Shown piece by piece: positions 7,467-17,955 of a stretch of DNA of 64,000 bases (positions within the stretch are counted from its first letter, which is position 1; each line of letters starts with the position of its first letter). The stretch is from Bacillaceae bacterium SAS-127 (GTDB lineage Bacteria > Bacillota > Bacilli > Bacillales > Domibacillaceae), in the NCBI GenBank assembly GCA_002261155.1, contig NKXN01000030.1, forward strand, positions 156,745-220,744, read 5' to 3'. The notes under the pieces were generated by a model. It was given only the letters and a program-made list of their open reading frames with translations. It did not search any database and was not told where the DNA came from. A program made the position numbers and the translations under genes.

Positions 7467-8129
7467 GTGAAAAAAGAGTTTGTCGTCATTGGTTTAGGTC
7501 GTTTCGGTGGGAGTATTTGTCGAGCACTAGCAGAACAAGGGATGGAAGTTATGGCCATTGATGTAGATGAGGACCGGGTAAACGAATTTGCTTCGATTGC
7601 TTCTCATGCCGTAGTAGCGGATACAACAGATGAGTCCGTTTTAAAGAGCTTAGGGATTAGAAACTTTGATCATGTAATTGTGGCCATTGGAGAGGATATT
7701 CAATCGAGTATTTTAACTACGCTTATATTAAAGGAAATAGGTGTGCAGCGTATTACAGCAAAGGCACAAAATGATTACCATGAAAAAGTATTAAGAAAAA
7801 TTGGTGCTGACCAAGTGGTGCATCCAGAACGCGATATGGGCAAACGAATCGCCAATAATATGATTTCAAATAATGTGTTAGATTACTTAGAGTTATCAGA
7901 TGAACACTCTATCGTGGAAATTGTCGCCAATGAATTACTGGCAGGCAACTCGATCATAGATTTGGATATTCGGGCACGATATGGTATTAATATTGTGGCG
8001 ATTAAAAGAGGCAGAGAAGTGATTGTTTCTCCTCATCCAGCAGAACCTATTCAAAAAGGTGATTTATTAATTGTTATTGGTGCCGATTCAGATATTAGTC
8101 GTTTTGAGAAGAGAGTAATGAATGGATAA
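7467..8129 (+). CDS. ktrC: K+ channel regulatory subunit KtrC (RCK/TrkA)
   Basis: The cytoplasmic RCK subunit assembles as a ring that gates the KtrD K+ channel. The 220 residues contain an RCK_N Rossmann domain with GLGRFG (residues 10-15) and a C-terminal RCK_C domain (from about residue 135). In B. subtilis and S. aureus the RCK_C domain binds c-di-AMP, which inactivates transport. The GTG start follows GTGGAGGAATTTTT. It is expressed alone, before a bidirectional terminator shared with rnjA. KtrD is not in the window. Confidence 0.92.
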   Translation: MKKEFVVIGLGRFGGSICRALAEQGMEVMAIDVDEDRVNEFASIASHAVVADTTDESVLKSLGIRNFDHVIVAIGEDIQSSILTTLILKEIGVQRITAKAQNDYHEKVLRKIGADQVVHPERDMGKRIANNMISNNVLDYLELSDEHSIVEIVANELLAGNSIIDLDIRARYGINIVAIKRGREVIVSPHPAEPIQKGDLLIVIGADSDISRFEKRVMNG

Positions 8130-8134
8130 TAACT

Positions 8135-8168
8135 AAAAAAGGATGCGTGTTTCTTCGCATCCTTTTTG
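8135..8168. terminator. Bidirectional terminator between ktrC and rnjA
   Basis: GGATGCG pairs with CGCATCC around an eight-base loop, flanked by A6 and T5. Confidence 0.88.
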
Positions 8169-8182
8169 TCGATGTATATTTT

Positions 8183-9850
8183 TTACACTTCCATAATAAT
8201 TGGTAAAATCATTGGGCGACGCTTCGTTTTTTCATAAAGAAATGGAGCTAACGTATCAATGATTTCATTTTTGATTTCAGACCATTGAGATGTTTTCTTG
8301 TTTAGTACTTTATGAATATGTTTATTGAGCATGCTTTGTGCTTCATAAATTAAGTCACCTGATTCACGCATATAAACAAATCCACGAGAAATAATATCTG
8401 GGCCTGCTTCTACCTTATAGTCCTTCATATTGATGCTGACGACGACAATGACAAGTCCTTCTTCAGATAAAATACGGCGGTCACGCAAGACAATATTTCC
8501 GATATCGCCGATTCCGCTACCATCAATGTAGACAGAACCAGAAGGGATTTTTCCTGCAATCTCAGCAGAATCTCTACTCAAGGCTAACACATCACCATTG
8601 TCCATAATAAAACAATGATCTTCTGGCACGCCACAGTCGACTGCATGTTGGATATGAACCCTTTGCATGCGGTATTCCCCATGGATCGGCATAAAGAATT
8701 TAGGTTTAATCAAGCGAAGCATTAGCTTTTGTTCTTCTTGTCCACCATGGCCAGACGTGTGAATATCACTTAATGGTCCGTGAATGACTTCAGCTCCTGC
8801 ACGGTAAAGCATATTGATCGTTCTGTTCACACTAATCGTGTTTCCAGGAATAGGAGAGGAAGAAAAGACGACTGTATCTCCAGGTTGTATTTGTATTTGA
8901 CGATGTGTACCATTAGCAATTCTAGATAAAGCAGCCATAGGTTCCCCTTGGCTTCCTGTACATAGAATCGTTACTTTGTTAGCTGGTAAACGATTCAGCT
9001 GTTGCGTATCGACAAATGTATTTTTTGGGCAGCGGATGTAACCTAGTTCTTGACCGATATTGATAGCAGCTTCCATGCTACGTCCGAAAACGGCTACTTT
9101 TCTACCGTTTTCTACAGCGGCTTCTACCACTTGTTGAAGACGATGGATGTTTGAAGCAAAGGTTGCAAAGATAATTCTTCCCTCCACCTTACGGAAAACA
9201 TCATGGATGCTTTCACCAACACGGCGTTCAGACATAGTGAAGTTAGGCACTTCACTATTTGTGCTGTCAGACAAAAGGCAAAGAACGCCTTCTTTTCCGA
9301 TTTCAGCCATTTTAGTTAGGTTGGCTGGTTCTCCAACTGGAGTGAAGTCGAATTTGAAATCTCCTGTATGAACAATGTTTCCAGGAGGCGTTTTCACAAC
9401 AATTCCATAGGAGTCAGGGATGCTATGTGTCGTACGGAAGAAAGTAACAGATGTCTTTCTAAATTTAATCACATCATCTTCATGGATTTCATGAAGAGTT
9501 GTTTGACGAAGTAACCCATGTTCTTCTAATTTATTTCTAATTAATCCAAGAGCAAGCTTTCCACCGTATATAGGAATATTCACTTGGCGAAGCAAGTAAG
9601 GAATCCCACCGATGTGATCTTCATGCCCATGAGTAACAAATAACCCTTTAATTTTGTCTACATTTTTTTCTAAGTAAGTATAATCGGGGATGACATAATC
9701 GATCCCTAGCAGTTCGTCTTCAGGGAATTTAATTCCCGCATCAATTAAAATAATTTCATCTTGAAATTGAACTGCGTACGTATTTTTGCCGATCTCACCC
9801 AAACCGCCTAGGGCGAACACAGCTGTTTGATCATTTTTAACAAATTTCAT
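8183..9850 (-). CDS. rnjA: Ribonuclease J1
   Basis: RNase J1 is a 5'-3' exoribonuclease and endonuclease of the metallo-beta-lactamase/beta-CASP class, central to mRNA decay. At 555 residues it is the same length as B. subtilis RnjA. The metal motif HGHEDH is at residues 74-79. A beta-CASP domain and a C-terminal dimerisation domain follow. It lies three bases downstream of rpoY, and the pair are probably co-transcribed. SR1P, encoded at 17764, promotes the GapA-RNase J1 contact in B. subtilis. Confidence 0.96.
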   Translation of the reverse strand: MKFVKNDQTAVFALGGLGEIGKNTYAVQFQDEIILIDAGIKFPEDELLGIDYVIPDYTYLEKNVDKIKGLFVTHGHEDHIGGIPYLLRQVNIPIYGGKLALGLIRNKLEEHGLLRQTTLHEIHEDDVIKFRKTSVTFFRTTHSIPDSYGIVVKTPPGNIVHTGDFKFDFTPVGEPANLTKMAEIGKEGVLCLLSDSTNSEVPNFTMSERRVGESIHDVFRKVEGRIIFATFASNIHRLQQVVEAAVENGRKVAVFGRSMEAAINIGQELGYIRCPKNTFVDTQQLNRLPANKVTILCTGSQGEPMAALSRIANGTHRQIQIQPGDTVVFSSSPIPGNTISVNRTINMLYRAGAEVIHGPLSDIHTSGHGGQEEQKLMLRLIKPKFFMPIHGEYRMQRVHIQHAVDCGVPEDHCFIMDNGDVLALSRDSAEIAGKIPSGSVYIDGSGIGDIGNIVLRDRRILSEEGLVIVVVSINMKDYKVEAGPDIISRGFVYMRESGDLIYEAQSMLNKHIHKVLNKKTSQWSEIKNEIIDTLAPFLYEKTKRRPMILPIIMEV

Positions 9851-9853
9851 AAG

Positions 9854-10063
9854 TTAGAGCTGCTCCAGTTTAAAGTTTGGAGATTGTTGTTCGTATTCTA
9901 AATAAGAATTTTCGATCTTTTGAACGAATTCAACATTATAGGGGCGGTTTTTTAATGCGTGACGAACTTCACGTTCAGAGTTTGCCTCTGTATAAAGGAC
10001 TCTAGTGTGTTCCCGTACTGGTACTTCTTCTTTTTTTTCTTGATAATACACTTTAAAAATCAT
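9854..10063 (-). CDS. rpoY: RNA polymerase epsilon subunit
   Basis: The 69-residue protein matches RpoY (YkzG, 69 residues), with the conserved MIFKVYYQE start and LEYEQQS-NFK near the end. Epsilon is a small RNA polymerase-associated subunit of Firmicutes. The ATG follows AAGGAGAGAAT. The gene heads an rpoY-rnjA unit. Its leader contains a 16-bp inverted repeat, and I could not assign a promoter with confidence in the A/T-rich upstream DNA. Confidence 0.93.
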   Translation of the reverse strand: MIFKVYYQEKKEEVPVREHTRVLYTEANSEREVRHALKNRPYNVEFVQKIENSYLEYEQQSPNFKLEQL

Positions 10064-10096
10064 TGTATTCTCTCCTTATCCGAAATGTATATCTAA

Positions 10097-10112
10097 AACT
10101 GGTCCCCCAGTT
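10097..10112 (-). promoter_or_regulatory. Inverted repeat in the rpoY-rnjA leader
   Basis: AACTGG and CCAGTT face each other across four bases, 35-50 bases before the rpoY start codon. It could be an RNA hairpin or an operator; nothing more can be said. Confidence 0.4.
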
Positions 10113-10241
10113 CTTATAAATACCGTCATTTGTTAATTATATTATATAGAATGTCCAATACTTTTTCATGCGTTAAGCTTTGCATTCGCGTAGTTTAGAT
10201 AGCACTTAGTATGGACAATTATTATTGTTTTACACAAAGAC

Positions 10242-10263
10242 AGCCCTTCATAAAGGAAGGGCT
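10242..10263 (-). terminator. Terminator of the small-peptide gene
   Basis: AGCCCTTC pairs with GAAGGGCT around six bases. On the minus strand it is followed by a moderately T-rich stretch (GTCTTTGTG). It begins about 14 bases after the peptide stop codon. Confidence 0.6.
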
Positions 10264-10276
10264 CAACCATTCTTTA

Positions 10277-10348
10277 TTATGCGATTGATTTTCTTCTGAG
10301 CATATCTTTCCACTGTTTTGCAAGCTTCTTCTTTAGCTTCTTTAACAT
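10277..10348 (-). CDS. 23-residue cationic amphipathic peptide
   Basis: This short gene has every expected signal in the right place. An extended -10 promoter lies upstream, AAGGAG sits nine bases before the ATG, there is a stop codon, and then a hairpin. The peptide starts MLKKLKKKLAK and has Trp at residue 13 and MLRRK at 17-21. About ten of its 23 residues are Lys or Arg and only one (Asp15) is acidic. The Leu/Lys spacing suggests an amphipathic helix. I do not recognise a family. It could be a membrane- or RNA-binding micropeptide, or a toxin-like peptide. Confidence 0.62.
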   Translation of the reverse strand: MLKKLKKKLAKQWKDMLRRKSIA

Positions 10349-10565
10349 AGTGGATCACTCCTTAGCTGTATTTTACCACAACACTATCTAAATATAAAGT
10401 AAAATAGGAAATGGTCGCGGTGGTTGTATGTATAGTATGCTATGTGTAAAGCATTTTTTATTAATGGTAATATAAGGTGTGTTTCGTTGACTTTCTGGAA
10501 CAATTGGGTTAGTTTTGACTCGAAAGCCCTTATGAATAATAGAGGAAATAAAAGGAGTCGTCAAG
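10349..10565. other. Intergenic region between the peptide gene and ykrA
   Basis: Apart from the minus-strand peptide promoter, only a weak + strand promoter for ykrA is visible: TTGACT at 10515 and TAATAG at 10537. No further coding signal is seen. Together with 10064-10276 this makes a 500-bp interval whose only gene is the 23-residue peptide. Confidence 0.5.
10370..10398 (-). promoter_or_regulatory. Promoter of the small-peptide gene
   Basis: On the minus strand TTTATA is followed after 17 bp by TAAAAT, with TGG directly before it (extended -10). Transcription would begin right at the ribosome binding site (10358-10363), giving a very short leader. Confidence 0.5.
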
Positions 10566-11336
10566 ATGACTAAAATCGTTTTTTTTGATATTGATGGAAC
10601 ACTTTTAAATCATGAGAAACAGCTTCCTACTCGAACAAAAGAAGCGGTTAAATTGCTACAAAATAAAGGGGTTTATACCGCTATTGCAACTGGAAGAGCT
10701 CCGTTTATGTTTGAAGATTTACGAAAAGAATTGAGTATCGAATCATTTATTAGTTTTAATGGACAGTATGTTGTATTTGAAGGAGAAGCTGTTTATTTAA
10801 ATCCTTTACATATCGACCCTTTAAAGAATTTAGTAGCCCAAGCAAAAGAGAAAGAGCATCCGCTCGTATTTATGAATGAATCAACGATGAGATCGAATCA
10901 CCCTCACCATACGCATATTGAAACAAGTTTCAGTAGTTTAAATTTTCCTCACCCGGAATCTCAACCAGATTTTTATCAACAAAATGATTTATATCAAACA
11001 CTACTGTTTTGTAGCGAGGAGGATGAAGAGAACTATCGAGAGCAATTTCCTGAATTCACATTCATTAGATGGCATCCTTACTCTCTTGATATTGTGCCGG
11101 TAGGGGGTTCAAAAGCGGTGGGGATAGAGAGAATGTTGGAGCGCCTTCCGTTTGAGTTGGAAGATGTGTACGCATTTGGAGATGGATTAAATGATATTGA
11201 AATGTTACAAGCAGTAGGAACGGGTGTGGCGATGGGAAATGCTCACCCAATTGTAAAAGAACAGGCGGATATGGTGACAGCCGACGTAGCTGATGATGGC
11301 ATATTTTTAGCTCTGGAGAAGCTTGGACTTATTTAA
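10566..11336 (+). CDS. ykrA: Cof-type HAD hydrolase YkrA
   Basis: This 256-residue protein belongs to the HAD-IIB (Cof) phosphatases. The nucleophile motif DIDGT is at residues 8-12. The C-terminal FGDGLNDIEML carries the acidic metal ligands, followed by GVAMGNA. B. subtilis YkrA is the same size. Substrates are probably small phosphorylated metabolites; none can be assigned. The ATG follows AAAGGAGTCGTCAAG. It is convergent with defB across a shared terminator. Confidence 0.88.
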   Translation: MTKIVFFDIDGTLLNHEKQLPTRTKEAVKLLQNKGVYTAIATGRAPFMFEDLRKELSIESFISFNGQYVVFEGEAVYLNPLHIDPLKNLVAQAKEKEHPLVFMNESTMRSNHPHHTHIETSFSSLNFPHPESQPDFYQQNDLYQTLLFCSEEDEENYREQFPEFTFIRWHPYSLDIVPVGGSKAVGIERMLERLPFELEDVYAFGDGLNDIEMLQAVGTGVAMGNAHPIVKEQADMVTADVADDGIFLALEKLGLI

Positions 11337-11340
11337 TTGT

Positions 11341-11378
11341 AAAAAACAAGCCAGACGTAGGTGCTGGCTTGTTTTTTT
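11341..11378. terminator. Bidirectional terminator between ykrA and defB
   Basis: AACAAGCCAG pairs with CTGGCTTGTT around nine bases, with A- and T-runs on both sides. Confidence 0.9.
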
Positions 11379-11379
11379 G

Positions 11380-11934
11380 TTAACGTTCGATAGGTGTAGC
11401 GCCTTCTTGTGCTTGAAAAGGTTTTTTGGGGTCAATATGATCATAAAACATCACACCGTTTAAATGATCAATTTCATGTTGAAACACAATCGCTGGCACT
11501 CCTTTTAAACGAAGCTTCACCTCTTCTCCTTCAAGAGTGGTTCCCTTCACGGTGACTCTTGCATAACGGTGAACATAGCCTGGAACATCGCGATCTACAG
11601 ATAAGCAGCCTTCTCCTGTCGCTAAATAAGCCTTTTCCACTGAGTGACTGACAATACGTGGGTTAAAGAGGGCATAACTCAATAATTGATCGTTGTCGTC
11701 ATGTACTTGCACCGCAATCATCCGCTTTGAAACACCGATTTGCGGAGCGGCTAATCCTACACCTGGACGCAATCCGTATTTGCCTGCTATTTCAGCATCT
11801 TGGCTATTTTTCACATATTGAATAAGCCTTGCTAATGTTTGACGGTCTTCTTCGCTGGCAGGAAGAACGACTTCCGCCGCTTTTTCTCGTAAAGTAGGAT
11901 GTCCTTCACGGACGATATCTTTCATCGTAATCAT
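11380..11934 (-). CDS. defB: Peptide deformylase
   Basis: The enzyme removes the formyl group from nascent N-terminal methionine. The three conserved motifs are [17 protein letters not shown] and QHEIDHLNG, the last with the metal-binding histidines. ATG 11934 gives 184 residues, the length of B. subtilis DefB (YkrB), and has AGAAGG upstream; two earlier Met codons lack support. B. subtilis has ykyA between this gene and pdhA; no ykyA is seen here. Confidence 0.93.
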   Translation of the reverse strand: MITMKDIVREGHPTLREKAAEVVLPASEEDRQTLARLIQYVKNSQDAEIAGKYGLRPGVGLAAPQIGVSKRMIAVQVHDDNDQLLSYALFNPRIVSHSVEKAYLATGEGCLSVDRDVPGYVHRYARVTVKGTTLEGEEVKLRLKGVPAIVFQHEIDHLNGVMFYDHIDPKKPFQAQEGATPIER

Positions 11935-13530
<1,596 letters not shown>

Positions 13531-13533
13531 GCC

Positions 13534-14511
13534 ATGGCCCAAATGACAATGATCCAAGCAATTACGGATGCTTTGCGCACGGAACTAAAGAATGATGAAA
13601 ACGTATTAGTCTTTGGGGAAGACGTAGGAGTAAACGGCGGGGTTTTCCGTGCAACAGAAGGTCTTCAAAAAGAATTCGGTGAAGATCGTGTGTTTGATAC
13701 ACCGCTAGCTGAATCTGGAATTGGTGGCCTTGCTGTTGGTCTTGCTTTAGAAGGCTTCCGACCTGTACCTGAAATTCAATTCTTCGGGTTCGTTTATGAA
13801 GTAATGGATTCTGTCAGCGGACAATTAGCACGTCTTCGCTACCGCTCTGGTGGAACGTATACGGCTCCTGTAACGATTCGTTCTCCGTTCGGTGGAGGCG
13901 TTCATACACCTGAGCTGCATGCAGATAGTTTAGAAGGGTTAGTTACGCAACAACCAGGATTGAAAGTGGTGATCCCTTCCACTCCTTACGATGCAAAAGG
14001 ACTATTGATTTCCGCTATTCGTGATAACGATCCTGTTATTTTCTTAGAGCATATGAAATTATATCGTTCTTTCCGTCAAGAAGTACCTGAAGAGGAGTAT
14101 ACAATCCCACTAGGTAAGGCAGAGGTAAAACGTGAAGGAACTGATTTATCGATTATTACTTACGGAGCAATGGTACATGAATCAATTAAAGCCGCAGAAG
14201 AGCTTGAAAAAGAAGGTTTCTCTGTAGAAGTAGTGGATTTACGTACAGTGCAGCCGCTTGATATTGATACGATCATTTCATCTGTTGAAAAAACTGGTCG
14301 CGTCATTGTTGTTCAAGAAGCACAGAAGCAAGCAGGTATTGCGGCTAATGTTGTAGCAGAAATTAATGAACGTGCGATCCTTAGCCTTGAAGCACCTGTT
14401 CTGCGTGTAGCGGCTCCAGATACAGTTTTCCCATTCTCTCAAGCAGAGTCTGTATGGCTTCCTAACTATAAGGATGTCATTGAAACAGCGAAAAAAGTTC
14501 TTACTTTTTAA
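13534..14511 (+). CDS. pdhB: Pyruvate dehydrogenase E1 beta subunit
   Basis: This is the 325-residue transketolase-like beta subunit that pairs with PdhA to form the alpha2-beta2 E1. The ThDP-contacting GEDVG and the [10 protein letters not shown] segment are near the N-terminus. The C-terminal transketolase domain starts near residue 200. The length matches B. subtilis PdhB. ATG 13534 sits within the operon and is preceded by AGAAGGAG. Confidence 0.96.
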   Translation: MAQMTMIQAITDALRTELKNDENVLVFGEDVGVNGGVFRATEGLQKEFGEDRVFDTPLAESGIGGLAVGLALEGFRPVPEIQFFGFVYEVMDSVSGQLARLRYRSGGTYTAPVTIRSPFGGGVHTPELHADSLEGLVTQQPGLKVVIPSTPYDAKGLLISAIRDNDPVIFLEHMKLYRSFRQEVPEEEYTIPLGKAEVKREGTDLSIITYGAMVHESIKAAEELEKEGFSVEVVDLRTVQPLDIDTIISSVEKTGRVIVVQEAQKQAGIAANVVAEINERAILSLEAPVLRVAAPDTVFPFSQAESVWLPNYKDVIETAKKVLTF

Positions 14512-14552
14512 TCCATAAAAATACATTTGATAGTAATAGGAGGTAGAAGACT

Positions 14553-15857
14553 TTGGCTTTTGAATTTAGATTACCTGATATCGGTGAAGGTATCCATGAA
14601 GGCGAAATCGTTAAATGGTTTGTTAAGCAAGGCGATAAAGTGCAAGAAGACGATGTGCTTTGTGAAGTGCAAAATGATAAAGCAGTAGTAGAAATTCCTT
14701 CTCCGGTTGCTGGTACTGTAGAAGAGATTTTAGTAGATGAAGGCACGACAGCGATCGTTGGAGATGTACTTGTTAAATTTGATGCTCCTGGATATGAGAA
14801 CTTAAAGTTTAAAGGGGATCATGAAGAGAAAACAGAAGCAAAAGAAGAAGTGACACCAGAAGCGGACACAGCACCGGTAGCGACACAGCAAGAAGGAGTA
14901 GATCCTAGCCGTCGAGTGATCGCTATGCCTTCTGTTCGCAAATATGCTCGTGAGCGTGAAGTAGATATTCGACAAGTAGCTGGAACAGGCAATAATGGGC
15001 GTGTGTTGAAGCAAGACATTGATGCTCATCTATCAGGTGGACAAAATGTTGCGACAGCAACATCGGAAGCTCCAGTTGTAGAAGCGAAAGACGAACAAGC
15101 AATGCCAGCTGAAGAGACAAAGGCTGCAGCAAAAGTGGTTTTACCTGAAGGGGAATTCCCAGAAACTCGTGAGAAAATGAGTGGTATTCGCAAGGCAATT
15201 GCTAAAGCGATGGTAAATTCGAAGCATACAGCCCCACATGTTACATTAATGGACGAAGTAGAAGTAACAAAATTATGGGCGCATCGTAAGAAATTTAAAG
15301 ATGTGGCAGCAGAGAAGGGCATCAAGTTGACATTCCTTCCATATGTCGTGAAAGCTTTGACTAGTGCTTTACGTGAATATCCTGTATTTAACACATCTCT
15401 TGATGATGCAGCAGGAGAAATCATTCAAAAACATTATTATAATATCGGAATCGCAGCGGATACTGAAAAAGGCTTATTAGTGCCTGTTCTTAAAAATGCG
15501 GATCGTAAATCAATGTTTACCATTTCGAATGAAATTAATGAACTAGCTGGCAAAGCTCGTGATGGCAAATTGGCTCCAGATGAAATGAAAGGTGCTTCTT
15601 GTACAATTACGAATATCGGCTCGGCTGGTGGACAATGGTTTACACCGGTTATTAACCACCCAGAAGTGGCGATCCTTGGAATCGGAAGAATTTCTGAAAA
15701 AGCTATTGTAAAAAATGGTGAAATTGTAGCCGCACCTGTGTTAGCATTATCATTGAGCTTTGACCACCGCATGATTGATGGAGCCACTGCTCAAAACGCG
15801 CTTAATCACATTAAGCGATTATTAAATGATCCAGAACTTTTATTAATGGAGGCGTAA
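14553..15857 (+). CDS. pdhC: Pyruvate dehydrogenase E2, dihydrolipoyl acetyltransferase
   Basis: E2 is the core of the complex and transfers acetyl groups to CoA. The domains in order are a lipoyl domain with lipoylated Lys43 in NDKAVVE, an acidic Ala/Glu linker, a peripheral-subunit-binding domain (about residues 128-165), a second linker, and the catalytic domain ending with DHRMIDG. There is a single lipoyl domain and 434 residues. The TTG start follows AGGAGGTAGAAGAC and matches the start used in B. subtilis. Confidence 0.96.
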   Translation: MAFEFRLPDIGEGIHEGEIVKWFVKQGDKVQEDDVLCEVQNDKAVVEIPSPVAGTVEEILVDEGTTAIVGDVLVKFDAPGYENLKFKGDHEEKTEAKEEVTPEADTAPVATQQEGVDPSRRVIAMPSVRKYAREREVDIRQVAGTGNNGRVLKQDIDAHLSGGQNVATATSEAPVVEAKDEQAMPAEETKAAAKVVLPEGEFPETREKMSGIRKAIAKAMVNSKHTAPHVTLMDEVEVTKLWAHRKKFKDVAAEKGIKLTFLPYVVKALTSALREYPVFNTSLDDAAGEIIQKHYYNIGIAADTEKGLLVPVLKNADRKSMFTISNEINELAGKARDGKLAPDEMKGASCTITNIGSAGGQWFTPVINHPEVAILGIGRISEKAIVKNGEIVAAPVLALSLSFDHRMIDGATAQNALNHIKRLLNDPELLLMEA

Positions 15858-15862
15858 GACAA

Positions 15863-17272
15863 ATGGTAGTAGGAGATTTCCCAATCGAAACGGACACTAT
15901 AGTAATTGGTGCAGGACCTGGTGGATATGTAGCAGCGATTCGTGCTGCACAGCTAGGACAAAAAGTAACAATCGTAGAAAAAGCTAACCTTGGTGGTGTA
16001 TGCTTAAACGTTGGTTGTATTCCTTCGAAAGCATTACTTACTGCAGGACATCGCGTAGAGCAAGCAAAACACTCTGATGATATGGGAATTGTTGCAGAAA
16101 ATGTAACAGTTGACTTTGAAAAGGTTCAAGCATGGAAAGCTGGCGTTGTCAAGAAATTGACAGGTGGAGTAGAAGCACTTTTAAAAGGAAACAAAGTTGA
16201 AATCGTTCGTGGCGAAGCGTACTTTGTCGATGCAAACACTCTTCGTGTTATGGATGAAAATTCTGCTCAAACATACAATTTCAAACATGCAATCATTGCA
16301 ACGGGTTCTCGTCCGATCGAAATCCCTAACTTTAAATTTTCTGACCGCGTGCTAGATTCTACTGGCGCTCTTGGCTTGAAAGAAATTCCAAGCAAAATGG
16401 TCGTTGTAGGCGGTGGATACATCGGTGCTGAGTTATCTACAGCATATGCAAACCTTGGTACAGAAATTACAATTCTTGAAGGTGCAGCAGAAATTTTAAG
16501 CGGCTTTGAAAAGCAAATGTCTGCTCTTGTGAAGCGTAATTTAAAAGCAAAAGGCGTAAGCATGGTTACAAAAGCGATGGCGAAATCAGCGGAAACAACA
16601 GAAAATGGTGTCGTTGTTACTTATGAAGCTAATGGCAAAGAAGAGAAAATCGAAGCGGATTACGTACTAGTAACAGTTGGTCGTCGTCCTAACACAGACG
16701 AACTTGGACTTGAGCAAGCAGGCGTGAAATTAACAGAGCGTGGCTTAATCGAAATCGACAAGCAATGCCGTACAAGCGTTGCTAACATTTTTGCAATCGG
16801 TGATATCGTACAAGGTCCTCCATTAGCTCATAAAGCTTCTTATGAAGGTAAAATTGCAGCTGAAGTGATTGCCGGCGAAAAATCTGAAATTGATTACTTA
16901 GGCATTCCAGCTGTCTGCTTTACTGAGCCAGAATTAGCGACTGTTGGTTATACAGAAGCAGAAGCGAAAGAAGAAGGCATTGAAATTATTGCTGCGAAAT
17001 TCCCATTTGCTGCAAATGGTCGTGCCCTAGCTCTTAATAGCACAGACGGCTTTGTGAAACTTGTGACTCGTAAAGAAGATGGCTTGATTATTGGTGCGCA
17101 AATTGCGGGTGCAGGTGCTTCTGACATGATCTCTGAGCTTGGTCTAGCGATCGAAGCAGGTATGACAGCAGAAGATGTCGCAATGACGATTCATGCTCAT
17201 CCAACTCTAGGTGAAATTTCTATGGAAGCTGCTGAAGTAGCTATCGGAACACCTATTCATATCGTAAAATAA
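15863..17272 (+). CDS. pdhD: Dihydrolipoyl dehydrogenase (E3)
   Basis: This FAD enzyme reoxidises dihydrolipoamide with NAD+. The 469 residues contain [10 protein letters not shown] (FAD), the redox-active disulfide in [13 protein letters not shown], an NAD-binding GGGYIGAE and the C-terminal catalytic HAHPTLGE. E3 is also shared with other 2-oxoacid dehydrogenases in Bacillus. It starts five bases after the pdhC stop, with GGAGGCG inside the end of pdhC as binding site. A terminator ends the operon. Confidence 0.96.
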   Translation: MVVGDFPIETDTIVIGAGPGGYVAAIRAAQLGQKVTIVEKANLGGVCLNVGCIPSKALLTAGHRVEQAKHSDDMGIVAENVTVDFEKVQAWKAGVVKKLTGGVEALLKGNKVEIVRGEAYFVDANTLRVMDENSAQTYNFKHAIIATGSRPIEIPNFKFSDRVLDSTGALGLKEIPSKMVVVGGGYIGAELSTAYANLGTEITILEGAAEILSGFEKQMSALVKRNLKAKGVSMVTKAMAKSAETTENGVVVTYEANGKEEKIEADYVLVTVGRRPNTDELGLEQAGVKLTERGLIEIDKQCRTSVANIFAIGDIVQGPPLAHKASYEGKIAAEVIAGEKSEIDYLGIPAVCFTEPELATVGYTEAEAKEEGIEIIAAKFPFAANGRALALNSTDGFVKLVTRKEDGLIIGAQIAGAGASDMISELGLAIEAGMTAEDVAMTIHAHPTLGEISMEAAEVAIGTPIHIVK

Positions 17273-17285
17273 TGTTTATTTAAAG

Positions 17286-17320
17286 AATAAGACTGTCTAA
17301 AATGACAGTCTTATTTTTTT
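17286..17320 (+). terminator. Terminator of pdhABCD
   Basis: AATAAGACTGTC pairs with GACAGTCTTATT, followed by eight T residues. Confidence 0.92.
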
Positions 17321-17398
17321 TGGACGAGTTAGTGTTAATAAGCAGAGGGTCATTCATATAATAAAAACAGTCTGTGATGAAATGAGTGGGTGATCAAT

Positions 17399-17635
17399 AT
17401 GGCTTATTACATTGTCTTTATCATTCAATGGATGATTTGGAGCTTTTATTCTTTGGCTCGTTGGTTATCGAAAGGAGATTCGGCGGAATTTCATTGGTTG
17501 CTATTTTTAATGTTTTTTTATTTATGTGTTGTAGTCGCTCGAAAACTGTTTGACCATAAACGGAGCTACATGATGACCGTTATGATTCTGTTATCCTATT
17601 TTTCTTTTCGATGGCTTATGTCGCTCTTTTTTTAA
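17399..17635 (+). CDS. Small hydrophobic membrane protein
   Basis: This unrecognised 78-residue protein has three hydrophobic segments (about residues 2-20, 32-48 and 56-78) and short basic loops (ARK, HKR). ATG 17399 is preceded by AGTGGGTGATCA; the in-frame GTG at 17390 is less likely because it overlaps that site. It lies between the pdh terminator and the SR1 locus, where I know of no B. subtilis counterpart. Confidence 0.5.
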   Translation: MAYYIVFIIQWMIWSFYSLARWLSKGDSAEFHWLLFLMFFYLCVVVARKLFDHKRSYMMTVMILLSYFSFRWLMSLFF

Positions 17636-17668
17636 TAATATTAGCAAAATAGTATAGAAAAAAATAAA

Positions 17669-17679
17669 TGTGACATACA
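17669..17679 (+). promoter_or_regulatory. CcpN operator 1 upstream of SR1
   Basis: TGTGACATACA fits the published CcpN motif TRTGHYATAYW at every position. It lies immediately upstream of the -35 element. Confidence 0.75.
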
Positions 17680-17687
17680 ATTTAGGC

Positions 17688-17716
17688 TTGAAAAATCAAA
17701 TGTGTTATATTATTAT
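17688..17716 (+). promoter_or_regulatory. Sigma-A promoter of SR1
   Basis: TTGAAA (17688-17693) and TATTAT (17711-17716) are spaced exactly 17 bp, placing the transcript start near 17723. Confidence 0.8.
17701..17711 (+). promoter_or_regulatory. CcpN operator 2, overlapping the SR1 -10 element
   Basis: TGTGTTATATT also fits TRTGHYATAYW at every position and reaches the first base of the -10. CcpN represses SR1, gapB and pckA in B. subtilis under glycolytic conditions. Confidence 0.78.
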
Positions 17717-17726
17717 AAAAACAAAT

Positions 17727-17740
17727 ATAAATCGCTTACA
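17727..17740 (+). promoter_or_regulatory. Weak cre-like site in the SR1 leader
   Basis: ATAAATCGCTTACA fits the cre consensus except for the first two bases. In B. subtilis SR1 is also under CcpA, but through a site further upstream. Confidence 0.3.
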
Positions 17741-17763
17741 AAATAAAGGAGAGGGTGTTGAAT

Positions 17764-17880
17764 ATGGGGACGATCGTTTGTAAGTCTTGCTTAGATACAA
17801 TTGAACACTTTGAAGACGAAAAAGTATCTGTTTTATACTCACACTGTGGTTGTGAAGAAGAAATAGAGCTAGAAGATTAA
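17764..17880 (+). CDS. sr1P: SR1P, GapA-binding peptide
   Basis: This 38-residue peptide starts MGTIVC and resembles B. subtilis SR1P (39 residues). It has C6-x2-C9 and C28-x-C30 pairs and the shared HFEDEKV segment at residues 15-21. In B. subtilis SR1P binds glyceraldehyde-3-phosphate dehydrogenase GapA, stabilises gapA mRNA and promotes the GapA-RNase J1 interaction. The ATG follows AAAGGAGAGGGTGTTGAAT. Co-location with SR1 promoter elements and terminator makes the call firm. Confidence 0.9.
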   Translation: MGTIVCKSCLDTIEHFEDEKVSVLYSHCGCEEEIELED

Positions 17881-17910
17881 GTTTTTAGCCAAAAAGAGAT
17901 AATGATACAA

Positions 17911-17945
17911 AAAAGGCGATTTCCGCAGGGGAATCGCCTTTTTTA
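17911..17945 (+). terminator. SR1 terminator
   Basis: AAGGCGATT pairs with AATCGCCTT, flanked by A and T runs. It probably also serves convergent speA. Confidence 0.9.
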
Positions 17946-17955
17946 TTCCGTAATG

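Larger units (their letters stand above)
17723..17945 (+). ncRNA. sr1: Dual-function regulatory RNA SR1
   Basis: The predicted transcript of about 220 nt runs from the sigma-A promoter to a strong terminator. It encodes SR1P and lies between pdhD and speA, exactly where SR1 (205 nt) lies in B. subtilis. There it base-pairs with ahrC mRNA and blocks its translation. The ahrC target is not in the window, so the pairing could not be inspected. Ends are predicted from promoter and terminator only. Confidence 0.82.

Noticed and set aside
15026..15787. Two long open frames on the minus strand inside pdhC (132 and 116 codons)
   Set aside because: They lie antisense to a full-length, highly conserved E2 gene, have low-complexity Ala/Ser/Thr-rich products, no binding sites and no family resemblance.
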